Below are positions 42,148-54,509 of a stretch of DNA of 64,000 nucleotides, piece after piece. Position numbers and translations under genes: made by a program. The notes below the pieces were generated by a model. It made no database searches and was not told where the DNA came from. It saw only the letters and a program-made list of their open reading frames with translations. This DNA is from Thozetella sp. PMI_491 (Eukaryota > Ascomycota > Sordariomycetes > Chaetosphaeriales > Chaetosphaeriaceae), in the NCBI GenBank assembly GCA_021432635.1, contig MU270052.1:85212-149211 (forward strand), in the 5' to 3' direction. How positions within the stretch are numbered: position 1 is the first letter of the stretch; the number at the start of each line of letters is the position of its first letter.

Positions 42148-45100
42148 TCACCACATATCCTCTCGTTCATCGTCCTCGTAGCGGCTGTTCTCATGGCCGT
42201 AGTAGTAGTCCTGCCCCCCGCTGCCTTGCCGCGAGTGGTGCTGCGCATAGCTGTCCTGATTGTGATAGTTTCCACCATTTCTTTGAGACGAACCGGCATC
42301 ATTGGGAATCTCGCCGCCATGGTCGTATTCGTAAAGGTGGGCGTCGTCCGCATATTGGTTGCCTTCATCATGCTGCGGATTGTCGCCATACTGGTTGCCA
42401 TTCTACAGACCGTTAGCATCCAGGCTGTGATAAAGAAAGTTGGGTTCGACTTACTCGATGGTACTCGAAGTTGAAGTTACCATCCTGGCTACCACCTTGG
42501 GCCATCTGTTGGTCGAGCTGCTGCTGCTCAAGCTTCTGTTGGTCGAGCTGCTGCTGCTGCTGCTCGGCCTCACGACGCTTGCGCTCCTCTTCCTGCCTCT
42601 TCTGCTGCGGCGAGACAGGTACCTGGAGTTGAGGATGCATGGCCTGCACCTTGGCGAGATACGAGTACATAAAGTTGCTCAGGAGTACTTGGCTTTGGAG
42701 GGATCGACGGGGGTTGGCGAGTTTGATATGTGCCATGCGATAAATGGCGCGCTCTTCGATTATGGTGAAGCGGGTCCAAGGATAGTCGACATCGGGGCGG
42801 AGCACGCGAGCGGGCGGCTCTGGGGAGAGGGCCCGGTTTTCCTTCTTCTTGCCGCTGGAATCCTTGTCGCTCTTGCGCTTGGATCCGCCAAATAGCCCAC
42901 CAAAGAATCCATCCTTGTCCTTCTTGCCTTCGCCAGACTTTCGGCTGCTCTCTTTCTTCCTCTCTTCCTGTAGCTTGTTGTCGATGCTTTCCCGGTCGAG
43001 GAGCAAGCTCTCGCGACCCTTCGTGACGACGTTGTCGATCGAATTCTGGAGCACGTCAAGGCGGGCATTGTCGTGGGATTTGTCGGTAAACGACTTGGTC
43101 TTGGCCTTCTTAGCCTGCTCTTCCTTCTCTTTCTCTCGTCCCTTCTCCTTCTCTTTCTCCTTCTCCTTCTCCTTCTCCCTTTTTTTCTTCTTGTCCTTGT
43201 CGTCGCCCCTAAACCACTTCCATGACTTTGAAGACAGTATACTGTCGTTGTCCTCTTGGTCTCTCGACTTCCTATCGGCCTTCTTGTCTCTCTCCTTGTC
43301 CTCGCTGACGTTGAGAGTCGGGATGAAGGTGAGGCTGTCGGTACGGAGGTTTCCGCTGCCTGGCAAGGGGGATGGATGGCTTGCCATTTCGTTCAGCGCA
43401 GCATTCTCGGAAGGTGCCGGCGACTCGGCGGATATTTCCGGCGCAGAGGGCTGCTGAATCGGGCGGCCGAGGGCTGGGCGTCGGCTCGAGCGAGCTGGGG
43501 GGCCGTCGATTGGCGGCTCGTCAGAATACATCTGCTGGGATGCCTTTTGCGAGGAGGACCGCTGGGGGAATGGTCGTGCGGACTGCGAGCTGTCTTCGGG
43601 TGGGGGTGGGGTCTCGACAATCTGGGGAATCGAAGGCGTTGAGCTGTGTTGAGAGGACGTTCTGACAGGATGTTGTTGCGGGAGGGGTGGTGAAGTCGAA
43701 GTTGATAGCTCCTCCTCGGGCTCTTGTGCGTAGCCATCCATGGACGAAGTTCCCGACTCTCTGGTGAAACCTTGCTGGCGTTTGACTGAGCGTGTCGGAC
43801 GAGAATAATTTTCCGTGACAGGGTCCGATTGTACTCGGGCAAGCGACCGTGGCGGTGGTGGCTCGACAGCTAACATCGACGAAGGGTCTTCCATGGAATC
43901 TCTCTCCGCCTGCCTTGCTGCTGCGACTCGTTTCGAGAAAGGTGCCCGGTCGCCATGACGGAGGCTACCGCCTTTCCTGTAGGTCGTCCGCGTCGATCTC
44001 CGCAGCCCCATGCCCGGTGCAACTGGCAGGATGGGCATGTCTCCTTCTGAAGCGCCCTCAGCTCGCGAGTCTTGCGCTAGCTTCTGTACTGCTTTGGTGG
44101 GGTCCTTGACCAGCTCATTCAAGCTCAGCTCTGGGGCCAAGTGCTCGCCTTCCAGCCTCTCCGCCCCATCGATGTATCCGTCTGCGCCGCTGCCATTTGT
44201 ATTGTCGATCTGACGCGAGAGCATGGACCTCTTTCTCCTCAGGCTCGAGCTAGTACGCTGTAGCCCTTCGACGGAGAGCGTTGACTCGCCGGATCTCCTC
44301 TTCATAGACTGGACGCGGTTCTCGAGAAACGACTTGAACGCCGTCGGTTCCAGCTCGGGATGTACTCTCGCCGGCACCCACAGTAGCCGGGAGGGATCGG
44401 CCTCATCATCGTCACCCGTTGGTGCTACCGACGGCATGGCCATCAAGGAGAGGCCAGAAAATGGTAGGAGATCGGGGTCGCTCGTGTTGCCCACGTCCAT
44501 GGACATCCTCCGGAGAGCCTGGAGGTTACTCAGTTCCTGGGCGATGTCGTTGGGATTGTCGATGTTGGTGAGGGGGAACTGAGAGCCGGCGGCGTCTGCC
44601 TGGACGTCCCGCAAAGAGGGACTCGGCGATAGAGGAGACATGGGCGATTTGGGCCCTTCGAACGAGGAGCTTCGTTGACTCGGTATCCTGGCTGGTAACG
44701 TTGTGGATTTTTTCAAGATACTGCCGCTATTCATGTTGCCGTTGGTGTGGGCCGCTGTGTTGAGTGTGATGCCCGACTTGTCCGAGGTCGACCTGACCAG
44801 AGGCCGGCGCTCGTCCGATCGCTCGACCTGGTGCTGCGGTTGCGGCTGCTCCTGAAAGTTTTCGCCGTAGGGGGTCGCGAGGAAGCTCAGCGGGCGTTGG
44901 CTTGTCGGCGGCGTGTTGCTTTCGGGCCCTGAGGAGTAGTCGTCGTCGTCTCCGTACATGGTGCCTATCGCCTCGGTAACGTGGTGGCTCGGGTCGGAGA
45001 TCGACAGTTGGCTGCCGTGGCCACGTCGGCTTGAGAAGCTGCCGCCAACATCGCGGGGCCGGGATGAGGTCTGTAAGACAGGAGATAGAGACGGTTAGCT

Positions 45101-45282
45101 GCAAAAGTCCACACGGCGCCGTCATCCACTGATCCATGTACACAATAAATGGTGATCATCATTCCAGGTCTCGGTCTGATACAACACAACGAACCCCGGG
45201 AGGGCTAGGCTGGGTTGCTCTGGGGGGACAGGAGCCACGGGTGTGGTTGAGCTACGCATTTCGGGGCCTCACGCACCATCAT
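42148..45282 (-). CDS. zds1: Zds1-family regulator (PP2A-Cdc55/Cdc14 and polarity regulator)
   Basis: Yeast Zds1/Zds2 restrain PP2A-Cdc55 and act in mitotic exit, polarity and Cdc42-linked signalling. Exons: 45282-45277 (ATG ATG, inferred), 45070-42455 and 42402-42148; 958 residues. The second exon clearly extends upstream of the ATG at 44959 (SFSSRRGHGSQLSISD, then HHVTEAIGTMYGDDDD) to the acceptor TCTTACAG, so an upstream exon is needed; the 206-bp first intron is the uncertain part. Recognisable blocks are LLWVPARVHPELEPTAFKSF (about 230) and the C-terminal Zds domain (about 755-810) with RFTIIEERAIYRMAHIKLAN, then QVLLSNFMYSYLAKV. A Lys/Glu repeat, a Gln-rich stretch and a Tyr/Asn/Gly-rich tail ending EREDMW flank it. 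Mostly disordered. Cytosolic/cortical location is inferred. Confidence 0.88.
43133..43190. repeat. TTCTCC hexanucleotide repeat inside zds1
   Basis: Hexanucleotide-type tandem repeat encoding alternating Lys-Glu (KEKEKEKEKEK) in the Zds1 linker. Likely length-variable. Confidence 0.8.
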
Positions 45283-48078
45283 CTAGATTGAGGGGTTGCC
45301 TCGAGCGAGGCTAGACACCACAACTCGCCCCTTCGGTCGGTGTGTTGGGAGGATCGAGAGCAGTGGCGGATGGATACGGCTCGGGGGAAATGGCATGGGC
45401 GGACGAGAAGGCCTTCTCGAGAAATCGCGAGGCGATCTCGGTGGCTCGACAGCGACGAGGGCAGCAAGCAAGTTGTGGTTGGCTGCGCTAGATTTGGTCG
45501 ACGGTGCCTGGGGAGGCGAGCAATGAGCGTTCACGACCGCTCTGGGGGTTCTGGCCGCGCTTCCCGCCTTAGCGCATCCGCATTCAAACAAATCGCTCGA
45601 GCGGCACGCAGCAAATACGGTCGTTTGGTGTCGGAGGGGGTATCGGCGCCGGCCGCAGTGTCGTGTGACAGAGTTTACGGTCGGGCTTCAGTCGGGTTGC
45701 CTAAGGAGTTGTCGTCGCAGTCACAAGGTTACAAAGAGGATGGTGTTTTCTCCTCCCCACTCCTGATCGGTAAATTGAGCGTGGCACTCGCCAAAGCGGT
45801 GATGGGAGGGGGGGGTGTGGTGGACGACCGTCGGGCTGTGGGCACTTGAGATACGCCGGTGGCTGCATTAGCGCAATCAAAGGCAACTATGGAAGTCACG
45901 TGGGGTCACTGAATTGGGCAAGTACGGCCAAGGACAGGCCCCAGCAATAGGCCCTCAATGCCGGACAGGCTCAGGGGGAACAGCGTCTGTTTATTGCTTT
46001 AGACCCTAAGCAACGCATAAAACCGCCCACCGACGAGGTGACGACGGCCGGGCCCCAGCAACCCCAAACCCCTGTTGCTTGTACTGGAAAGCAAGGGAGG
46101 CAATCTAAGGGCTGTAATGAAATTTTTATTTTATTTCAATTTTCTACCTCACGGCTATTATCTCCTGTCCTCTCTCTTCTCTGATCATCGCAGCCTTTTC
46201 GAGAATACTACCCAGACAGTGCCAGTGAAATTCCCCATTGCTCAGGAGGAAGGAGGAACTTCTGTGCAACCGACGACGACTAGTCGATGCAGGCATATGT
46301 GCGTTTCGTTCAGGGTTGGGTCATGAGACTGGGCCATGCAACACAGGGCGGGAAGCAGGCCTGGCCTGTCCACTCTCGCGTAATTCTGGTTGATTGCATT
46401 CGGCGGAGGCTGATAGCACAATAACCAACGCTGGGCCAAAATCAAGGCGACGCCAGGATTTGCAGGGTCTCGCTGCAGTGGCGGCAAAAGATGTCATTGA
46501 GCAGCTTCTCTCTCTACGCGCCTTGATTTACCCCCCCTCGCCTCCCACCATGCTAGATCCGATTTGTTTCTCATGCTAGAGCTCCCTGACTTGCGCTTCC
46601 AAACCAGGACGTCGGGCTGCCAGCCGTTGGGATCTCCCTTGATCGCCTCGGCTGATTTGCAGCAGACACTCCCCCTCCTCCCCGATCCGTGATTCAAGAG
46701 CAGCCTTGCGCCCCCAAACCGCGCCAGTGTGTCGGGTGTGGGAAAACATGCGACCTCTTAAAGATACGCGTGGCTGGTCGCCTATTGCGGCCGGCCGCAT
46801 CGCCCACATCACCTTGCAGGAGGATCGCTCCAGGGCGGGCACTTCTTCAACGACGACGGGTTTACATTGCAAGAGAGCAGAATGGCTGCTTACACTCCGG
46901 CTTTAGTCGACTCCGGGAGCCGCCCTGGGCGCGCGCGCGCCCTGAGGCTTTGATCCAGTGGAGCCCCCACAAATTGCTTGACGTCCGAATGGAAGACACC
47001 CTGAGTCGAGTGACAGCCTCTAGGGACTAAATTTGGCTCACTTAGGGCGTCAATAATGCAATAATGCCAGGTCCAAGCGCCTGCCAGCACCACCCTCTAA
47101 CCAACCACAATAACAATTGCACTCCTTTTTCTGCGCGAAGCACTCCCCGCCTCGCATCCCGAATGGCGTGCGTCACCTAACGCCCGACCACGGACCGAAA
47201 GGCTCGTGCGGAGCGTTCCTGGCTGGCATCGGAAGCTAGGCCATCGCAAAGAGGCTAAGGGCTGATAAAGGGGGAAGACTGCAAGTCTGGAGAGGGGCGG
47301 GCCAGTCTTAGCGCGGAAAAAACAAGAGGCTAGACAGGCCGGGAGCTCGGCTACTTTGTAGGTTTGCTTGGTCTTGAACTCAGGTGCCGGCAGCCTTTCA
47401 AGTCGGAGTCAGGCGGGAGGCGGCATGCCCGAGATCGTGTGCCTGGCAAGACGGAGGTTGCACACACGCCCAAGGCATCCGGATTTGCCAAACCCAGTGG
47501 AATGGCCGAGGCCTCCCGACTATCTAGATTTCTTTCAAGGCATCTATCCCAAAAGTGGAGAAGGATCTTACGACTGAACGATTTCAGCCTACAAGGAATG
47601 GCCATCTAGGAATAAGCGCCGAGGATGTGAGAGCTTGAGCCTCTCAGGCGAAGCCACGAACTCCAAATTGCCACTTGCCTGGCCAGAGACGCTGGGCGCG
47701 TTGCCGTCCAGCCAATTGCGAGAGCATTCACGTTTGGCGCTCCTCTGCAAATGCGAGTGCAGCGCCAAGGAAACCTCTGCGGCGCCAGAGTATTTGTTTT
47801 CTTGATTCCCTCATTCGGCCTCCGTAACAAGGAGTGACCCCTTACTACCCTATCCTGCATCGAGCCTCCGGAGATCTTTTCTATGCGAAATCCAACCTCC
47901 CTTGATATAGCTGAAGAAATTGACGCCTGCTCTAAACATGCCGGCCACATTTTGTGTTTTGGACAACGCGACGAGCTGGATTTGAGGATTTCGTCCCCTG
48001 TAGGCTTCCCCTCTTCACACCGCATGCTAGGAACGACCGCTTTCGGGTACAGATAAGACGGCCGGCCAACAGCCTGGC
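45283..48078. other. long intergenic region, no supported gene
   Basis: 2.8 kb upstream of zds1 and downstream of the GH78 gene, both on the minus strand. Open frames at 45340-45849 (plus) and 47606-48025 (minus) lack codon bias and protein-like composition. It contains one 16-bp perfect GC palindrome. No RNA gene recognised. Confidence 0.5.
46927..46942. repeat. perfect 16-bp GC palindrome
   Basis: GGGCGCGCGCGCGCCC, an alternating CG core flanked by G3/C3. It could form a hairpin or Z-DNA; a functional role is not shown. Confidence 0.7.
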
Positions 48079-50254
48079 TCAGCTCACCTGGATAGTGTGG
48101 CGTCCTCCTGTCACGATTAACACTACCAAGTCCCCAGCCTCACTCCTCCTGTACCATTTTGGGCAGGCCGACTTGCCATCGATCACGACTTTCGGCTTGA
48201 CCCCTTGCTCCAGCACCGGCAGTATCAGCTCCCCGCTCGTCCCTGCAGGCGTGTCAAGAGTTGCACTGTAGGCACCCTCCGCCTTCGTCCAATGCGCCTG
48301 GTACTTCCCCAGTGAAGTCGCGAACCCGCCCTGCACGTCTTTTAGGTCCCCAAATTGCGGCGCTAGCTGCCACTTGGAGCCGGCCCGCTCGGTGACCCGG
48401 AGTCCGAGAATGTACTCCGTCAGCACGCTCGTGGGGCCGGCGCTCCACCCATGCGCATGGCTGACGTAGCTCGGGTCGTTCCCGTATCCCCTGTTCCAGC
48501 GATAGCCCCATGTGCCGTTTGTCAGATACCCCTCAACCACGGTGCTTTGGGTGCCGTTGGGGTGGCGGAGGTACCAACCCCAGCACCTTCGGATCAGCTC
48601 GAGCGCGCGCTGCGTCTGTCCGACCGTCAGATGCCCCGTAATCTCGAAGCTGCTGATAAAAGGTGAGATGTTGCCAGGGAGCTCCGGAGTCTCGGCACCA
48701 ATGGGGGTCCAGTTGTCCAGGAGACGGGTGCTGATGCTCTGTGCCTCTGGGGACGTGCTGTCGACGACGCCGAACCACAGGGCCAGACTGTTCGCATCTT
48801 GCGGATGGAGGGCGGTCTGCGTCGCGTTGTCTCTGAAAGCGCCGAATTTGGCATCGTAACACCATGTCAGCGTGGCGTTCTGAAGAGCCGTAGCCCGCGT
48901 GCTCCACGTAGCGGACAGGCCGGTCGTGTCACCAGCCCACTGCGCGAGAGACGCGCCTGTGGTCAAGGTACGGTAGAGTATCATCTGCGCCTCGCTCATG
49001 TTGAAGCCTGTCTGCCAGCGAGCCCAGTCGCGCACCCCGGTCACATTCAGCAGCCCAGAGGGCTGGGGCTGGACCTTGCCATAGACATAGGACATGGCAC
49101 CAAGATAGCCCTTCCAGTTCTTGAGCAGAAATTCGGTGTCATTGGTGTAGAGGACGTAGTTGTATGTTCCGATCATGGTCCACCTGAGAAGCATGAGCGC
49201 GTGCCGAGACGGAATGTTTCTCTAAGGAGACTTGCATGTGGTATGTGTCACTCCCCTTTTGCAAAAGGGGGGGACCTGCTTCCGGGAAGGACCCATCTGC
49301 ATCTTGGTAGTCATACATGACTTGAAGGGCGTTCTTTACACTCCTGTCTGTTCGTCAGCGGGGCAGCCAATGCCATAGCACATTGCGACAGGCTCACTCC
49401 AGGTCCCCGATGGATACAAAGGTCGCAGGCACGGCGACTCCCATGTCTCCCGGCCAGACAGCCCGGTCCCTCTTAGCCCCATCGACAATGATTGTGTTAC
49501 CAGGACCAAGGGTTCCGTTATTCGCCCAGCCTGTGGTCAAGAATGGCTTGGCCTGCCGGCCGGTGTCTACCGGGACCGCGTTCGTCTGGACGGTGTATGC
49601 GCCGCTGTACCATATCTTGTTGAGCTCGTCGTCGTTGCTGTGGAAATAGCCCTGATAAGCCCTCAGGTTTGACCAAGTTGGTTGGAATCCAATCTCCAGC
49701 GAGACATCGTCGATCGTTGCTGCTGCGGCCTGCGACATGAGGAACAGTGTTAGGTATCGGAACCCACCGCGCAGCTTCTCGTCCGGCATGGCATAGACCA
49801 CCTCGCCGGGACCGGTGAAATTGGAGTATATGGCCCCATCGCGCCCGGCCTGGGACCCGTTGGAATCGTCAGACCACTCGCCGATCCAGTCCTTGGCTTC
49901 TGTAAAGGCTAGGCCGAGAGCTCCTGAGCCGGTGCCAGTGACCGTGTACCTGATGGTGACGACTCCCCCGACCTCAATGCCAAAGTCGAAGACGAGAGCC
50001 GAGCCATTGCCTTTTAGGTTTGCCGGTCCGGGATAGGACGAGACCACTGCCCCGGTGTCTAAAGAAAGGATAGACGTGGGGGTCACGCTCCGGGATTTGG
50101 GGGCGTAGATGTTGGAATCCCATGGCCCAGGAAACACCGCATCAGTGATGGAGCTGCATGGTGTGTCTCGCCAACAGGAGCCGGCAGCAACTAGATGCGA
50201 GTAAAGTAGAAAGCTAGTGCCTACTGCCTTGGAAAGCGTCTGAAGCCTATTCAT
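48079..50254 (-). CDS. secreted GH78 glycoside hydrolase (alpha-L-rhamnosidase-like)
   Basis: Exons 50254-49398, 49343-49236 and 49183-48079 encode 689 residues. Intron 1 is a 54-bp GT-AG intron. Intron 2 (49184-49235) is a 52-bp GC-AG intron with donor GCAAGT; only this restores GSDTYHMWTMIGTYNYVLYT across the junction. The signal peptide is MNRLQTLSKAVGTSFLLYSHLVAAG in outline. A beta-sandwich segment (FDFGIEVGGVVTIRYTV) is followed by the (alpha/alpha)6 barrel with ELNKIWYSGAYTVQTNAVPVDTGR, RAVWPGDMGVAV, DADGSFPEAGPP, NDTEFLLKNWKGYL and SHAHGWSAGPT. The order matches the GH78 Bac_rhamnosid family. It would release terminal rhamnose from plant polysaccharides or glycosides extracellularly; exact substrate unknown. 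Several NxS/T sequons are present. Confidence 0.9.
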
Positions 50255-51002
50255 TGCTGCGTAGAGCTGTATGCCTCTTTTTGGAGCAACCTAGGCCAGC
50301 AAGCTCCCTATCCTTTGAGCTCAAAGGCCGGAGCGCCTGTGGGCGGTGCCTTTTGGGCAGTGTTTAAAAAGACCATGTCGATGCCGGCTCGGTCTGCGGG
50401 CTCCCTGCCAGGAAGCTCCCGCTACGTGCATCTCGGCTCATTGCAATCACCGAGGAGACAAATTATCCGGACCCATCCCGCTACACATTGCGGACAACAC
50501 GCATGTCCATATGCTGGTATGCGGGGGTGGAGTTGGGGGGTTGCGGGGAAAGGAATGTCACCTCGAGTTCCCCCTCGCTCGCTTTACACCGAGGCGCATG
50601 GCCAGCGCGAGACAAGAGATGTCGTTGCGACGCCGGTTGGCATGGAACGAACCCAAAATAATACGGCAGGGGGTTTGCCGGTAATCTGGCTGATGGCCCC
50701 TTGTTGGGGCAAACTAGGAAGTGGCCAAGCGACTAGGATGAGCTATAGCGGGTGGGTTTTTGTAACTAGGGTATATGCATTCTACTAGATATCGTCTCGT
50801 CTACCGATGTATCGTGGCCCTAGACACAGAAATTCGCGCGTTCCAAGAAGTCTGACAGTTGTATAGCCAGGCTCAGACCATCCACATGTGACTCCAATGC
50901 TCCCCTAATCGATGGCGGTCCAGATACCCCGAGACCCAGTCCCCGGCCAGCGATGCTCTTTATCGTGAGTCTCCTTGGCTAACTCCCGGCCGCCGTGAGC
51001 TT
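50255..51002. other. intergenic, GH78 promoter
   Basis: 750 bp upstream of the GH78 gene and downstream of the amidase gene. No coding frame supported and no regulatory site identified with confidence. Confidence 0.55.
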
Positions 51003-52999
51003 CTATAGTCGCACCTTCTTCGCTTCGGCCACAACATCTACCCAGACGGGTGGCCGTGCTCTCTTATCCCCACCGATCTGCTCTACTTCATAGCCAAATT
51101 GCAGCAGCAGCTCCTCCTGGCACCACTCGCCCGTCGCCATGAGGCCGACAGGGATCTTGCCCTCAGTGTCTATCTCGGCGATTTGGCCTGCCTTGGGGTG
51201 ACCGGTTGGTGCTACAAAGCCGACAGGTAGCGAGATGGAGGGCAGACCGCAGAAATTGCCCAGCCAAACATACTCCATGGTCTTGAGCGTCATGTCACCG
51301 TCGCTGACTCCGTACCTGAGCTCGCTCTGGGACCGAATCGGCCAACCAGCGCAGGCGATGGTCGGCGTGATGATCATCATGCCCGGGTGCTCATGCCACA
51401 GCCACGACAGATGCTGCATGAGCAGGCGTCGGAGCTTCTGCGCGAGGACAAGGTCGGTGGCCGGAGCGGCGCGGCCCAGGGCTAGCATGATCTTGTTTGC
51501 ATTGGTCAGGTTACTCGTGTCGGGAAGCAGTGTTGCACCATCGCACAGCACCGTCAGCGCGTGCGCCGTCTGCCCCTCGGACAGGAAAGGGATGTCGATG
51601 GGCACTGTGCTGTAGCCCTTCTCCTTGACCAACCGATCAATCATTCCACGGCAGAGATCCTGAATGGCCGGCGTAGCACGGGCGAGCCAAGCTTCGGGAA
51701 TGCCAAGCAGCTTCTCACTGGGCGGTGCAAGATCTAGTCGGCCAATCGGGGGGAATGGAGAGGTCGGATGCGGCTCACCAATGACCGAGTAGACAGTCGC
51801 GAGGGACTTGATATCGGCTGCTATGGGGCCGAGTACGCCGCACGTTGCCGCGTGGTTCTGGCCGGGTTTCAGGGAGATGCGTCCGTGGGTGGGCTTCAGG
51901 CCGAAGACGCCGCACATAGCCGAGGGGATGCGGATACTGCCGCCTCCATCACTGCCCAAAGCGATTGGGACGAGGCCGGCGCTGACGACGTAGCCGGTTC
52001 CCGAGGAACTCCCGCCGGTGTAGTACCCTTGGTTGTGTGGATTCTTGGGCGTGCCGTAGTTGGGGTTGTTGCCGGTGGTGTCGAGGCCAAATTCATGCAT
52101 GGATAACTTGCCTAAGATGATGGCTCCGGCAGCCTCGAGCTTGCGCACGCACCAGGTATTATACGAGTTACCTTCCGGGATCCTTCCCTTGTACTCATTA
52201 ACGGACCCCAAGGTAGTAGGGTACGCATCCATGTCGTACTCGTCCTTGACCCCGGTGGGCACGCCATCTAGCGGGCCAAGAGAGCGGTTCTCCTTGTACC
52301 GACGGGTCGAGGCCTCGGCGGCGTTGAGCACGTGTTCAACCTTGGTGTCGAACCACGCCGTCGAGTGCTGTCCCGGTGGCGTGGTGTCCCGACGGATCAG
52401 GGGCAGAAGCGTCTTGGCGACCTGGGTCGGGGTCAACTCTCCCGATAGATATAGCTCCCTGTAGTTGGCGGCCGAGTAGTACCTGGCGTTAGGGAACTGC
52501 GCAAGGTGATCCGTAGTCTCCGAGGGCACGATAACCGGCTTCTGCTCGACGTCGTCGTCCTCCAGGGGCTGGCCAAGAGCCAATGGGACGACTTGCGGCT
52601 CGAACCAGGGCTCATACTCCTCAATGTGCGGCCTGATCTTGCGCAGCGAGGTAAAGCCAGCGTTGGCGTATACACCCTCCCTGATGAACCTCAGCGATTC
52701 CATTCTAAGCTCTCCGGTTAGCATGCGACCTAGCGAACGCTGGATGGGGGGCCGCAGCTTACGCCATCGCCGCCGGCACAATGAGCCTGCCCCGGAGAGG
52801 GGGGTTTGTCTTGCGGTCATTCTTGTAAGGAACTTCCGGGCTGGTGTTGGGGTTAGCAGAGCAATTTGCAGGTTCGCTGAAGCGGCGGAATTTGGGGGCA
52901 TTCCGGGGCATCCGGGGCATCCGAGACGCGGACGAGCACTCACCCCTTCAGAGGCTCCGGGTAGTTGATGAAGAAGTCTGGGCGAGGGATGGAGCCCAT
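51003..52999 (-). CDS. amidase-signature family hydrolase
   Basis: Exons 52999-52944, 52840-52763 and 52704-51003 give 611 residues starting MGSIPRPDFFINYPEPLKG. Introns are 103 and 58 bp, both with CTAAC branch points. Joining yields GPEVPYKNDRKTNPPLRGRL followed by VPAAMAMESLRFIREGVYANAGF, a conserved fungal N-terminus. The amidase-signature triad is visible: Lys198 in GVPTGVKDEYD, the cis-Ser around 277-279 in GGSSSGTG, and the nucleophile Ser301 in SDGGGSIRIPS. The C-terminal part has LPVGFVAPTGHPKAG and GLMATGEW. The family hydrolyses amide bonds (acetamide, indole-acetamide, fatty-acid amides, Glu-tRNA). The long N-terminal extension argues against the organellar GatA role, so a metabolic amidase is more likely. 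No signal peptide; cytosolic. Specificity unknown. Confidence 0.92.
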
Positions 53000-54509
53000 G
53001 GTTGCAGGATGATTGCTGAAAAATATGGAGTCGTCTGGCGCCGGATGAACTCCTTTGACAGGCCCGTTGCGAGGGTGGCCGAGATCAGTCTGCGAGCGCG
53101 GGCGAGCTTATATCTGGCGCCAGTCTCCGCGGGCTCCGGACCGCGCCCGAGGCAGTCGATTATGCGGCTGCAACCTCACCCCTTTCACGATGAGACAAAA
53201 AGTGGCCCCCTCCCCAAGACCCGACAAGGACGTTCCCTTGTGGATCGTCTGAAGATGATCGCCGCCTGGGATCACGGATGCCGTAGTCCGGGCGAGATCT
53301 CCTCGTGGTGGCTGCCGAGAGTCATCGCTCTGCCGAGGAAGATCCTAGGAGATGTGCCTGGCAGCTTGATGCGTGGGCCTGACTTGGCCCAATTGCCAAC
53401 TTCCAAGTTTCTAACTAGCAACCGGGTATGACGCTTGTTGAGGCGGAGCAAAGAATGCTTGGAAAGCGACGGACGAGATGAGAAGAGTGAATGCCTCCTT
53501 TTTTATTTTTATTTTTTTTACTTCCATCGTCATAGCAAGAGAAGCTCTTTGAAAGGGTCAAGGCTGTCCATGCGAGGCTCTACACTGTCACAGTGGCTGT
53601 CCGAGAGGACCCACGGGCCTTTCCCCTGTCTGATGCCAGTAGTACTCGCACCAATGAAGGGCAACATCTGAGCGCCAAGAAACGGGCAAGCGATAATATA
53701 GCTGAGCCTCGTTTGCCCCGTTTGCCTCCTCACTTCGTAAACAAAGACGCAATGATCTAGCTGTCTATGAGTGGTTCTCATGATGGTGGGCCGAGCTGGA
53801 ATGGCGTGGTCTCATGTTGCGTGGGACACTGACAACGGCTCTCGCTAGGTGTTCAGCAAAAGCGAAGATCTGGATTCCTCATCCGGAAGAAACTAACTAC
53901 CTTGGGGATCTTGCGTAGGCTGTTGCGTGGGCTGCACTGGGATTCGGTGGCGTAACTGCCCATCGTCGGAGCGCAATTAGGCCATGTTCGTAAAGCCCAA
54001 AGGTTGGAACAAGCGGGCCGGCAAGTTTTACGAAGATGCATGAGCAGAATAGGAAACACTGGAAGCTGTCGATGTATCCGATTCCTGTGTTACAATGGTG
54101 GTGATGCACAGCATCAGTCTGCGCCGCCTAAAACGCTGTCTTACAGTACAAAGCATGTTGAGTAATTAGCGCCTGGTCGGAACCATGGGGCGACCGTGGG
54201 GTCTCGAAGGCCCCCGCAGCTGGCAGCACGGAGGGGTTAGCCGGCCCTATACCCACGCGGGCAGGCGGCTTAAAAATCTGGCCCCAGGCTGACTCTATGT
54301 ACACTACTTTGCTCATCCAGTCATTGCCAAGATGATAACGACCAACTCGCATTCTCACAAAGAACATCCTGCTTGCTATATAGGTATACGCATCCTAACA
54401 CGAGATCGCGGAGGTTAGATTGCCTCACAGACTGTTATTGATTTTCCGCGCTCTGTCTGCGGCTGTCTTTGTCCGCTGGCCCCCTCGACTCATCGCAGTC
54501 TCAACGCGC
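53000..54509. other. divergent intergenic region between amidase and cue2
   Basis: 1.5 kb; contains a T-rich patch at 53498-53520 and the promoters of both genes. The frames inside have no coding signature. Confidence 0.55.

Noticed and set aside
45340-45849. 169-codon plus-strand frame
   Set aside because: Lies in the zds1 promoter region, lacks coding composition and starts in the middle of CT/GA-rich DNA.
47606-48025. 139-codon minus-strand frame
   Set aside because: No coherent domain or codon bias, located in the GH78 3' region.
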